Below are positions 1 through 6,024 of a stretch of 12,753 nt of DNA, piece by piece. Position numbers and translations under genes: made by a program. Source of the stretch: Candidatus Thorarchaeota archaeon (GTDB lineage Archaea; Asgardarchaeota; Thorarchaeia; Thorarchaeales; Thorarchaeaceae); assembly GCA_020355105.1 (NCBI GenBank), contig CP070658.1:2269877-2282629 (forward strand), in the 5' to 3' direction. Under the pieces are notes generated by a model that was not told the DNA's origin, did no database searches, and saw only the letters and a program-made list of their open reading frames with translations. The number at the start of each line of letters is the position of its first letter. Positions within the stretch are counted from its first letter, which is position 1.

Positions 1-187
1 AACACGTACGGGAGCGACCACTGCAGAAGTGGCGGCCATGGTTCAAGAGGAGGCTTTTGACTGGTTGGATGCGCCCGTCAAGAGAGTAAACGCGCCAGAC
101 ACTCCTGTGCCCTTCAGTCCGTCATTGGAACAGTATTTCATACCTGACAACAAGCGCATTGCAGAAGCCATCAAGGAGATTGCATAA
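1..187 (+). CDS. 2-oxoacid dehydrogenase E1 beta subunit (C-terminal end, truncated by window)
   Basis: Partial gene; the reading frame begins at base 2 and ends at TAA 185-187, leaving about 61 residues. The protein tail contains EEAFDWLDAPVKRV, PDTPVPFSPSLEQ and ends with DNKRIAEAIKEIA. This is the typical C-terminus of the transketolase-like beta subunit of pyruvate/branched-chain 2-oxoacid dehydrogenases. With the alpha subunit it performs ThDP-dependent decarboxylation and reductive acylation of the lipoyl group on E2. It is followed after 12 nt by the E2 gene, which supports an E1-E2 operon; the alpha subunit would lie off the left edge. The substrate (pyruvate, branched-chain or other 2-oxoacid) cannot be told from this fragment. 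Confidence 0.93.
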   Translation, partial: TRTGATTAEVAAMVQEEAFDWLDAPVKRVNAPDTPVPFSPSLEQYFIPDNKRIAEAIKEIA

Positions 188-193
188 GAGGTG
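188..193 (+). promoter_or_regulatory. Shine-Dalgarno site of the E2 gene
   Basis: GAGGTG directly after the E1-beta stop codon, six bases before the TTG at 200. It decides the non-ATG start: the protein from this TTG lines up with the usual E2 N-terminus, 17 residues up to the conserved MEYG, whereas the internal ATGs at 212 and 218 would cut the first strand of the lipoyl domain. Confidence 0.7.
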
Positions 194-199
194 TAGTCA

Positions 200-1426
200 T
201 TGGTCACTATTATGATAATGCAGCGCATGAGCGTCGCAATGGAGTATGGCGTGATTCTCAAGTGGATGAAGAAAGAAGGAGATTCTGTCAATAAGGGTGA
301 ACCACTAGTAGAGATCTTCGGGGAGAAGAACGAGTTCGAGCTTGAGGCCCCGGCGGATGGAATCATATTGAAGATTCTCTGTGATGTTAATGATGAGATT
401 CCAATTAGTGAACCAATCGCAATAATCGGGAAGAGAGGTGATAAGATTCCTGATGTGAAGCCACGAAAGATGGATGTAGCTGGTGTCGCCCCCCAGACTG
501 TAGCACCAACAACGCCAGCGCCGACCTCTCAAATGTCAGAACCAGTAGCGCCGCAAACACCATCTACCTCTGTCCTTCCGACTGGAAGAATCAAGGCATC
601 ACCTAGGGCGAAGAAGCGTGCTGAAGAGCTCGGCATAGACCTGTCAATGGTTGTTGGGACCGGAGCTGGAGGTCGCATTGTTGAGAAGGATGTAGTAGCG
701 GCGCAGGCGGCGCCAGTTGCTGGATTGGATGACCGCAAAATCAGAAAGTCTGAACTGCTTACACCCTTGAGAAGGACAATTGCAAGAAGAATGACCCAAA
801 GCGCTCAGAATCCACACATCACAATGATCACCGAAATTGACATGACAGAGGTGGTCGCGCTGAGGGATGAAATCAACTCCCGCAATGCGAAGAGACTGGG
901 GTTCAGGGTTTCGTTCAACGACATAATCGTCAAGGGTGCGGCCGACATACTGGAGAGATTCCCGAAGTTCAATGCGACTCTAGTCGGAAACGAACTTCGA
1001 GTGTTTGAGGACATAAACATTGGAGTAGCGATGGCTACAGAGGACGGTCTCATTGTGCCCACGGTGAAACAAGCGAACAAGAAATCAATAACGCAGATTG
1101 CTCAGGAAACAAAGGACATGGGCCAGAGATCCAAGAAGAACCAGTTGACTCCTGAAGAGTTGACTGGAAATACCTTCACAGTTTCCAATCTGGGGCCTTT
1201 CAAGGTTGACCTCTTCATTCCCGTGATAAATCCACCAGAAACTGCCATCCTTGCGCTAGGTCAAATCAAGAAGAAACCTGTGGTCGTCGATGACAAGGTC
1301 GAAGTTAGATCCATGATGATGGCTAGTTGTGCAGTCGACCACAGAGTCTTGGATGGCGCGCCCGCGGGCCAGTTCCTGGAGGCGCTGAAGGACTACCTCG
1401 AGAATCCTTTCTTCATGAAAGTGTGA
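200..1426 (+). CDS. 2-oxoacid dehydrogenase E2, lipoyl dihydrolipoamide acyltransferase
   Basis: E2 core of a 2-oxoacid dehydrogenase complex: it carries the acyl group on a swinging lipoyl arm and transfers it to CoA. The domain order is complete. The lipoyl domain is residues 1-78, with the lipoyl-accepting K43 in GEKNEFELEAP. A Pro/Ala/Thr-rich linker spans about 95-127. The peripheral subunit-binding domain is about 130-168 (ASPRAKKRAEELGIDLSMV, GTGAGGRIVEKDV). The catalytic domain is about 185-408, with TVSNLG at 327-332 and the active-site motif DHRVLDGA (H381, D385). At 408 residues it has one lipoyl domain and normal length. It starts with TTG, supported by GAGGTG upstream and by alignment of the N-terminus. 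The gene follows E1-beta by 12 nt. No E3 gene follows in this window. The lipoate ligase at 2100 could modify K43. The exact 2-oxoacid substrate is not visible. Confidence 0.96.
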   Translation: MVTIMIMQRMSVAMEYGVILKWMKKEGDSVNKGEPLVEIFGEKNEFELEAPADGIILKILCDVNDEIPISEPIAIIGKRGDKIPDVKPRKMDVAGVAPQTVAPTTPAPTSQMSEPVAPQTPSTSVLPTGRIKASPRAKKRAEELGIDLSMVVGTGAGGRIVEKDVVAAQAAPVAGLDDRKIRKSELLTPLRRTIARRMTQSAQNPHITMITEIDMTEVVALRDEINSRNAKRLGFRVSFNDIIVKGAADILERFPKFNATLVGNELRVFEDINIGVAMATEDGLIVPTVKQANKKSITQIAQETKDMGQRSKKNQLTPEELTGNTFTVSNLGPFKVDLFIPVINPPETAILALGQIKKKPVVVDDKVEVRSMMMASCAVDHRVLDGAPAGQFLEALKDYLENPFFMKV

Positions 1427-1506
1427 CGACGGACCACTCAGATTTGGTCGCGTTGGTGCAAAGGATTATGAGATTTCAGACAAGGGTCAATCACAGAGGA
1501 GAAGCG

Positions 1507-1812
1507 ATGATTATCTCGAGAAAGTGTCCGAAATGTGGTGATGACAGAATAGCCGGGCCTCACAGATTGCAGGCACAGCACCACGTTGCAGTCGACCTTC
1601 CTGGATTCGCGACTGCGACATTGGAGTCTTTCACATGCATTAACTGCGGGTACACGGAGATCTACAGTGACAAGCGAGGTCTCGATAATATCAGAAGAGC
1701 GGGTAGGTTCGTTCTAGCGCAGTCAGAACCAAGACTGGCATATTGCACAAGTTGCGGCGCAAAGATTCGACCCGGCGATAGTATGTGTTATGAGTGTGGA
1801 GCCGCCATCTAG
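1507..1812 (+). CDS. small double zinc-ribbon protein
   Basis: A 101-residue protein with two cysteine-pair modules. The first is C7/C10 (KCPKCG) with C44/C47 (CINCGYTEIY); it looks like small nucleic-acid-binding zinc ribbons in which a CxxCGYTE(F/I)Y motif closes the ribbon. The second is C80/C83 (CTSCG) with C94/C97 (CYECG), a compact zinc-ribbon of the kind found at protein ends. I chose ATG 1507 because GAGGAG (about 1496-1501) lies just upstream and the first cysteine pair then follows at once. The frame is open upstream to within the E2 gene, with an ATG at 1468, but that part has no recognisable content. It lies 80 nt behind E2 and may be co-transcribed with it. The role is unknown; nucleic-acid or protein binding is inferred only from the zinc ribbons. 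Confidence 0.8.
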   Translation: MIISRKCPKCGDDRIAGPHRLQAQHHVAVDLPGFATATLESFTCINCGYTEIYSDKRGLDNIRRAGRFVLAQSEPRLAYCTSCGAKIRPGDSMCYECGAAI

Positions 1813-1851
1813 GCCAACAATTCAGTCCGAACTCTGTTACCATTGTAGGCC
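1812..1851 (+). terminator. hairpin at the end of the zinc-ribbon gene (possible terminator)
   Basis: GGCCAACAAT (1812-1821) can pair with ATTGTAGGCC (1842-1851), nine of ten positions, with one A-A mismatch and a 20-nt loop. It begins on the last base of the TAG stop. It is followed by CTTAAATTG rather than a U-run, so termination is only one reading; it could also be a 3'-end stabiliser. Confidence 0.35.
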
Positions 1852-1859
1852 CTTAAATT
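1852..1859 (+). promoter_or_regulatory. possible TATA box ahead of the hairpin region
   Basis: CTTAAATT is a fair archaeal TATA-box match in a gene-free stretch. A start 25-28 nt downstream would fall at about 1880, where the first hairpin of the next entry begins. Supported by position only. Confidence 0.35.
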
Positions 1860-1880
1860 GAATCATCACTATCTAATGCC

Positions 1881-1989
1881 GACGCAGAGTTCCCTCCTGC
1901 GTCATGCCTCGAAAACACGACATCTGCTCTGAGCCTCAGACTGTTTCTGGGGCTCCCAGCTGGTGGCGGAAGGCTGTTCTGTCACCAGC
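1881..1989 (+). other. run of three hairpins upstream of lplA (candidate structured leader or small RNA)
   Basis: The 287-base gap between the zinc-ribbon gene and lplA holds three inverted repeats in a row. (1) GACGCAG 1881-1887 with CTGCGTC 1897-1903, seven perfect pairs and a 9-nt loop. (2) GAGCCTCAG 1931-1939 with CTGGGGCTC 1947-1955, nine pairs including one G-U and a 7-nt loop. (3) GCTGGTGGCGGAA 1959-1971 with TTCTGTCACCAGC 1977-1989, thirteen pairs including two G-U and a 5-nt loop. No known riboswitch or tRNA fold was recognised. An ATG at 1904 opens an 84-codon frame that crosses this region, but its product looks non-protein-like. The rest of the gap, 1990-2099, holds a weak TATA-like stretch (GTTTAAGG near 2035) and nothing else I can support. 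Confidence 0.45.
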
Positions 1990-2099
1990 ATTTCACATCC
2001 TATTGCTACCAGCAGGATTCACAAAAGCGGCAATGTTTAAGGTGGTCAACTCTCCATATTGCAAGCAGACTCGCTATTACTCGATGGTGGCGGCACAGA

Positions 2100-2897
2100 A
2101 TGTCTTGGCGGTTGTTGGAGGGACCAAATCTCGACATCTACCAGAGTCTAGCAATTGAAGAGGCGCTTGCTAGGGTCAGCTCACACTCTTCCGAGATGAC
2201 CAATACGGTAAGGATTTGGAAGGCCGACCGTGCAGTTGTTGTTGGTAGATTCCAATGCATCCACAAAGAGGTGAACATTCACTACTGCCAGAGCAATGAC
2301 ATATCCATCGCTCGTCGATTCACAGGTGGAGGGACTGTGTATCAAGACAGTGGCAATCTCAATTTCACAATATGTGCAGACCAGAGGGAATCGTATGTCC
2401 CGAAACGGCTTCCGCAACTCTACAAGGCGTTTGTTGGAGAGATTGCCTATCAACTTCAGAAGATTGGGATACCAGCACGATTCGATCCTCAGAGGGCGTG
2501 TCTTAGAATACAAGACAAGAAGATTACGGGAACGGCTGGATGGATAAAGCAAGGGGTCTCGTTCATTCATGGGACGCTGCTGGTAAATGCAGACCTCTCA
2601 GTCCTCAACAGGTGTTTCGAAATCCCTGTGGATCAACCAGAGTACCTGCGAAACGGCAAGAAGGTTCGTTGTCTAGAGAGCAAACGTGACACAGTCACGA
2701 ACATCATTGAAGAAGTTCCAGAGGCCCCTTCTGAAGAGGACATAGCCGCCGCTATCATCAGAAGCGTCCAAGAGGTGTCTGGAACATCCATCATCAAAGA
2801 GGCCCTAACCAAGGAGGAAAGGGACACTGCGCATTCTTTATATCAGTGCCGCTACAGCCTGGCGGATTGGAACCTGGGAACGCGTGTCCCAGATTGA
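2100..2897 (+). CDS. lplA: lipoate-protein ligase A, catalytic-domain-only form
   Basis: Attaches lipoate through lipoyl-AMP to the lysine of lipoyl domains such as the E2 encoded upstream. Family motifs are present: N-terminal SWRLLEGPNLD and an early helix; the lipoate/adenylate loop ARRFTGGGTVYQD (R72-R73, G76-G78); the catalytic-lysine region QDKKITGTAGW (K140/K141); and the strand FIHGTLLVNADL. ATG 2100 is the only sensible start because no upstream start exists in this frame. The protein is 265 residues, shorter than E. coli LplA (about 338) and close to Thermoplasma LplA, which lacks the C-terminal domain and depends on a separate LplB. No lplB-like gene is visible in this window. It is followed 17 nt later by an AhpD-like gene, probably in the same transcript. 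An octanoyltransferase-like relative is possible but less likely given the RRxxGGG motif. Confidence 0.88.
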   Translation: MSWRLLEGPNLDIYQSLAIEEALARVSSHSSEMTNTVRIWKADRAVVVGRFQCIHKEVNIHYCQSNDISIARRFTGGGTVYQDSGNLNFTICADQRESYVPKRLPQLYKAFVGEIAYQLQKIGIPARFDPQRACLRIQDKKITGTAGWIKQGVSFIHGTLLVNADLSVLNRCFEIPVDQPEYLRNGKKVRCLESKRDTVTNIIEEVPEAPSEEDIAAAIIRSVQEVSGTSIIKEALTKEERDTAHSLYQCRYSLADWNLGTRVPD

Positions 2898-2914
2898 AAT
2901 CAGAGTTGACAGAT

Positions 2915-3259
2915 ATGGAACAGGATGTAGAGAAGATACTGAAGAGCTTCCAGAAGCATTTTGGGGCTCTCAACAGAGACATTCCTGATACCCGGAATGC
3001 GTTCACTGACCTACTCAAGACAGTACACAAGGACGGAGCACTATCGGCCAAGTTCAAGGAGATAATGGCCATTGCGATTTCCATTATCACACCTTGTGAG
3101 CCATGCATGGTCTATCATACAAAGCAGGCACTCTCAGCTGGGGCAACCAGAGAAGAAATCATGGAAGCTGCTGCTGTCGCGATAGTAATGGGAGGAGGGC
3201 CTGCAACAGCTCATGTTGCTACGGTTCAAGATGCGTTGGACAAATGGGCTCCAAGCTAG
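2915..3259 (+). CDS. AhpD-like / carboxymuconolactone decarboxylase family protein
   Basis: A 114-residue all-helical protein of the AhpD superfamily. The core shows the redox site E49...C61-E-P-C64...H68 in the stretch KEIMAIAISIITPCEPCMVYH, then QALSAGATREEIMEAAAVAIVMGGGPA. The CxxC plus His and an upstream Glu is the arrangement used by AhpD-type proteins for thiol-dependent peroxide reduction or disulfide exchange. In mycobacteria AhpD is linked to lipoamide of the 2-oxoacid dehydrogenase; by analogy this gene next to lplA and E2 might use lipoyl thiols, which is inference. ATG 2915 is chosen; in-frame TTG codons upstream (2894, 2906) overlap or abut the lplA stop and lack an obvious ribosome site. 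The gap to lplA is 17 nt. Confidence 0.85.
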   Translation: MEQDVEKILKSFQKHFGALNRDIPDTRNAFTDLLKTVHKDGALSAKFKEIMAIAISIITPCEPCMVYHTKQALSAGATREEIMEAAAVAIVMGGGPATAHVATVQDALDKWAPS

Positions 3260-3360
3260 CAGATAACCCCCGGATGATTGACCTGGTTGCGTTCACGTTA
3301 GTCATTCGGTAGGACTTCAGCTGACGGAGAAACCATGAATCCGGAGGAAATCTGCAAAGG

Positions 3361-3374
3361 TTTTTAGTTAAATG
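3361..3374 (+). promoter_or_regulatory. probable TATA-type promoter of the small membrane-protein gene
   Basis: The AT-rich stretch TTTTTAGTTAAATG lies about 25-38 nt before ATG 3400 in an otherwise featureless 140-base gap. A second AT-rich stretch, CTATAATTA near 3382, is too close for a standard TATA box but would suit a start region. A short leader is implied. Confidence 0.4.
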
Positions 3375-3399
3375 TACGTTTCTATAATTAGAGAAGACC

Positions 3400-3693
3400 A
3401 TGAGTTACACAGGCAGAAAGAGGTCAACACTTGACAAGGACTCATTCGTTGTTAGATTCTGGATGATAGCCCTTCTTCTGATTATGCTGAGCTTCATCTT
3501 GGGGATAACGAGTCTATTAGTGATGGATTCGAGGGGATTCATAGGGCCTCTCATGACCGCCTTCGTGCTGCTATCTCAAATTGTCCCCCTACTTGCTATT
3601 GCGATTCCGGTCATACTTGGCCTCATTGACCTGAATCGAGAAACCCTGCAGTATTGGAGCAGAGACGATTCAAGACAAGAATCAGAAGTCTAG
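3400..3693 (+). CDS. small two-helix membrane protein, function unknown
   Basis: 97 residues, not recognised. A basic N-terminus (MSYTGRKRSTLDKD) precedes hydrophobic segments at about 17-43 and 50-77 joined by a short turn (MDSRGFIG), then a charged C-terminal tail with many acidic and arginine residues (residues 78-97). The basic N-terminus suggests both ends face the cytoplasm (positive-inside rule). It has its own promoter-like region and ends 24 nt before the convergent cupin gene, so it is probably a single-gene unit. AGAGAAG just before the ATG may be a weak ribosome site. Confidence 0.7.
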   Translation: MSYTGRKRSTLDKDSFVVRFWMIALLLIMLSFILGITSLLVMDSRGFIGPLMTAFVLLSQIVPLLAIAIPVILGLIDLNRETLQYWSRDDSRQESEV

Positions 3694-3717
3694 AAGACCG
3701 CCAAGTCACTCATCGCG

Positions 3718-4059
3718 CTATGCGAAGTCCCTAACACACAGGAACTTTGCGTATTCGTTCGCACGATTAATGAATTGATGGGGCTCGTCGGATGCTATGT
3801 GGAGCACGTCACCCGTACGGACTATCGCCTGTCTATCCCCCACTCGGACATCAAGCTCACCGCTCAATATGTACACACCATGTTCATGTGAGTGCCTATC
3901 CAGGGCAGTGTGGCCATTTGGGTCTATGATGTATGTGCGCAATGCAAATTGCTTTGACGAGTTCTCCGGGTTGAGTAGTTTCCGTCTAAGGACTCCCTCA
4001 AACCCCGGCTCATTGTAGGGCTCATATTCCTCGTTCGGCACATCCTTGGTTAGATACAC
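3718..4059 (-). CDS. single-domain cupin protein
   Basis: 113-residue small beta-barrel with both cupin motifs. Motif 1 is GHTALDRHSHEHGVYILSG (H56, H58, H60; the usual Glu is displaced or missing). Motif 2 is GDVLHIASDEPHQFIN (H94, N97). H56, H58 and H94 are the likely metal ligands. Such small cupins act as sugar isomerases, dioxygenases or metabolite-binding proteins; the exact reaction cannot be told. No in-frame ATG is near the 5' end. GTG at 4057-4059 is used here, with GGAG about ten bases upstream; the frame stays open into the end of the preceding gene, so a slightly longer protein is possible. It begins 26 nt after the stop of the dehydrogenase gene and probably shares its transcript, so the two may act on the same polyol or sugar metabolite. 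Confidence 0.82.
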   Translation of the reverse strand: MYLTKDVPNEEYEPYNEPGFEGVLRRKLLNPENSSKQFALRTYIIDPNGHTALDRHSHEHGVYILSGELDVRVGDRQAIVRTGDVLHIASDEPHQFINRANEYAKFLCVRDFA

Positions 4060-4085
4060 TATTGGAACACTCCATGGTTTCAGTT

Positions 4086-5129
4086 CTATTCTAGATCGGC
4101 AAACAGGACTTTGATTGCCTGTTGGGTCTCCATCAGCTCAAACCCTTTCTCCCATTCATCAAGGGAAATCCTGTGAGTTATCAGGGGACTCACGTCAATC
4201 TTTCTTGAACTGAGAAGACGAAGGGTTGTGACCCAGGATGAGGGCAACGTGCCCCATGTGCCAGTCATGGTGAGTTCCTTATCAATCATGGGGTCCAAAT
4301 CTATCTCCATAGGTTGTCCTCGGACTCCGACCAGTGAGATGTGTCCAGCTACTTTCACGAAGTCCAATGCTTGGCTGCAAGCAACACAAGCTCCAGAAGC
4401 CTCGATGACAGCATCAGCACCGAGTCCACCAGTGTGTTCTCTAACAACCTCAACAGCATCGGCTTCAGCCTGTACGTCTAGGGTCAGGTCTGCGCCAGTT
4501 TTCTCAGCAACGTCTAGCCGCCATCGATCCGAACTTACTCCTGACACAATCACTTTTCCAGCACCCATCGCCTTTGCAACTTGAACAGCCAACAGACCCA
4601 TTGTCCCGGGCCCTTGAACCACGACAGTATCGCCAGGACAAATCGATGTCCGTTCAGCCACGGCATGTACGATGCACGCTGTGGGCTCTGCCAGGGCGGC
4701 TTCTTCCATGGAAACTCCTTCCGGTACCTTATGCACGATATACTCAGGGACTGTGAGATACTTCGCGAAGGCTCCGTTGGCCTGAGAAACTCCCAATATT
4801 CGTTTTCCTTGTGCCGTGCAGCGGTTCATGTGACCGGTCTTACACTGGTAGCATCTTCCACAGTAGGCCGTGGCGGGAGATACCACCCTCTCGCCGACTT
4901 CGATGTCTTGGACACCTGAACCAATCTCGACCACGGTACCTGAGTACTCATGGCCAAGTATCACCGGCGGAGTGTAGAAAGAACGGTCGTGTTTGATGTG
5001 GATGTCGCTTCCACATATGCCTGCCGCAGCAACCTCCACCAAGACTTCATTCACGCCGGGGCGAGGATTATCCACCTCTCTAATCTCCAAGTTGCCTGTG
5101 CCTCGGGCCGTCTTCATTAGACCTCTCAT
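4086..5129 (-). CDS. zinc-dependent medium-chain alcohol/polyol dehydrogenase
   Basis: 347-residue MDR-family dehydrogenase of the sorbitol/threonine/alcohol dehydrogenase type; it oxidises a secondary or primary alcohol with NAD(P)+. Catalytic-zinc ligands are C39 (GICGSDIH), H60 and E61 (GHEYSG), with E148 (LAEPTA) as the usual further ligand. Structural-zinc cysteines are C90, C93, C96 and C104 (YCGRCYQC, MNRC). The nucleotide-binding loop is QGPGTMGLLA (about 172-181). The end of the second Rossmann strand reads VSGVSSDRWR and has no Asp/Glu, which weakly favours NADP(H) over NAD(H). Start: ATG 5129 gives MRGLMKT; the second ATG (5117) has GAGAGGT just upstream and is a real alternative. 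A TATA-like TTCTATAGT lies near 5163-5171. The cupin gene follows on the same transcript. The substrate is unknown. Confidence 0.93.
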   Translation of the reverse strand: MRGLMKTARGTGNLEIREVDNPRPGVNEVLVEVAAAGICGSDIHIKHDRSFYTPPVILGHEYSGTVVEIGSGVQDIEVGERVVSPATAYCGRCYQCKTGHMNRCTAQGKRILGVSQANGAFAKYLTVPEYIVHKVPEGVSMEEAALAEPTACIVHAVAERTSICPGDTVVVQGPGTMGLLAVQVAKAMGAGKVIVSGVSSDRWRLDVAEKTGADLTLDVQAEADAVEVVREHTGGLGADAVIEASGACVACSQALDFVKVAGHISLVGVRGQPMEIDLDPMIDKELTMTGTWGTLPSSWVTTLRLLSSRKIDVSPLITHRISLDEWEKGFELMETQQAIKVLFADLE

Positions 5130-5209
5130 AGTTCCAGACCTGTGGCGCGTCTACTCTGTAGGACTATAGAATCTTGTGGCTCGAAATTGCACTGCATACA
5201 AGAGGTGAA

Positions 5210-5518
5210 TCATGGCGTGTCGCTGTTGCATCTCTCGAGTGCAGTAAAGAAACCAGAGGTTTCATCACCCTCATCGACCGAATGAACTCTGAAGGTGGTG
5301 CCCTGCTCATTACGCATCCGGTTTGCGACATGTGCGCCGATGAACTTCTTCCGCACTCCTGAGAGTCTACCTTTCCACAAGAAGATGCTCTTGGTTGCTT
5401 CATCGACAATGCAGTAGACGCTGTGGGTTTCTAGCCTATCTCGAGACAGATTGACCTCGACTAATGTGCCGTCCTCCTGCATCTCGAATCCGTCGGCCAT
5501 ACAGGTTCGCCGCTCCAT
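5210..5518 (-). CDS. single gelsolin-homology-domain protein
   Basis: 102 residues. Residues about 30-95 match the gelsolin-homology pattern. A first strand VYCIVDEATKSIFLWKG corresponds to the family's 'y.ld....ifvWvGk'. A basic helix GVRKKFIGAHVANRMRN follows, corresponding to '..ek..a...a'. Then comes a strand FRVHSVDEGDETSGFFTAL, corresponding to 'v.vv.eG.E...F...f'. In eukaryotes such domains bind actin or Ca2+ and control filament ends; Asgard archaea encode short gelsolins that affect actin. Only one domain is present here, with a short N-terminal part (residues 1-29) and no membrane segment. The start is ATG 5518; ATG 5500 is an alternative. It is the last gene of the minus-strand zinc-ribbon cluster, 34 nt after its neighbour's stop, and has a TATA box of its own. 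The match is by eye, on pattern and order of conserved positions. Confidence 0.7.
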   Translation of the reverse strand: MERRTCMADGFEMQEDGTLVEVNLSRDRLETHSVYCIVDEATKSIFLWKGRLSGVRKKFIGAHVANRMRNEQGTTFRVHSVDEGDETSGFFTALERCNSDTP

Positions 5519-5541
5519 CTTTTCATATGACAGTTTGATAC

Positions 5542-5550
5542 ATTAAATAA
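5542..5550 (-). promoter_or_regulatory. TATA box of the gelsolin-domain gene
   Basis: Read on the minus strand it is TTATTTAAT, centred about 28 nt before ATG 5518 and lying almost wholly in the 34-nt gap to the preceding gene. Transcription would start within a few bases of the ATG, giving a nearly leaderless message; this fits the lack of a Shine-Dalgarno site there. Confidence 0.55.
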
Positions 5551-5552
5551 TC

Positions 5553-5936
5553 TCAGACACTTTCGAAGTTAGCCTTAACCGTCCCACCACAGTAGTTGCA
5601 CCGGGCCTCAAGTGGTCCAGTCCAGTCAATGTCTTCATGTGTAAGAGATGCTGCACATGATGGACATTTCTCTGGAAGTCGCACAGTCTTGATTTCAGTG
5701 CCATCACGCCTGGTTTGTCCGCGATAGCGATTGGGAATCACAAAAGAGGGGGGCTCCACTCTGAAGCCTCTTGTCACCTGAGAGCTTGCTCTACACGCAC
5801 TTCTCATGGCGAAGACCATTGCGGCACAGAAGATGATGGGTATAAGGAAGAATAACACGGAAAACCAACCGAATACTTCCCAAAATATCCCGAACAAGTT
5901 GTCGAAAATTCCGAACTGCAAACGATTTCTCCTCAT
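5553..5936 (-). CDS. membrane-anchored small zinc-ribbon protein
   Basis: 127 residues, not recognised as a named family. A short basic start is followed by a long hydrophobic stretch at about 14-45, rich in Phe and Trp (FGIFWEVFGWFSVLFFLIPI). A basic linker covers residues 46-88, and a C-terminal zinc ribbon has C91/C94 (KCPSC) and C113/C116 (RCNYCGG). The topology is probably one membrane helix with the zinc ribbon in the cytoplasm, inferred from the basic residues after the helix. It sits between two larger zinc-ribbon membrane proteins upstream and the gelsolin-domain gene downstream, all on the minus strand. The 88-nt gap before it has AT-rich sequence (AGATAATAAG on the minus strand) that could be a promoter, so it may be transcribed separately from the pair upstream. 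Confidence 0.78.
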   Translation of the reverse strand: MRRNRLQFGIFDNLFGIFWEVFGWFSVLFFLIPIIFCAAMVFAMRSACRASSQVTRGFRVEPPSFVIPNRYRGQTRRDGTEIKTVRLPEKCPSCAASLTHEDIDWTGPLEARCNYCGGTVKANFESV

Positions 5937-6024
5937 GGGGCATTCGTGTTTGATAACGTCCGGGGACTAGGGCTTATTATCTTTTGTCGAACGTTCAGAG
6001 CCAATTCATCTGACAGACCAGAGG

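Noticed and set aside
1327..1506. Upstream extension of the zinc-ribbon gene into E2
   Set aside because: The added residues overlap E2 in another frame and look unstructured, while ATG 1507 has a good ribosome site.
1904..2158. 84-codon open frame in the gap before lplA
   Set aside because: Its product has no family pattern, it crosses two strong hairpins and overlaps the well-supported lplA start in another frame.
3260..3399. Possible tRNA or structured RNA in the gap after the AhpD-like gene
   Set aside because: Only a short TCAGCTGA palindrome is present; there is no cloverleaf or T-arm pattern.
3797..4018. Plus-strand open frame opposite the cupin gene
   Set aside because: It is the antisense shadow of a gene with clear cupin motifs.
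5174..5362. Plus-strand open frame opposite the gelsolin-domain gene
   Set aside because: Antisense shadow; the minus-strand product carries a recognisable domain and this one does not.
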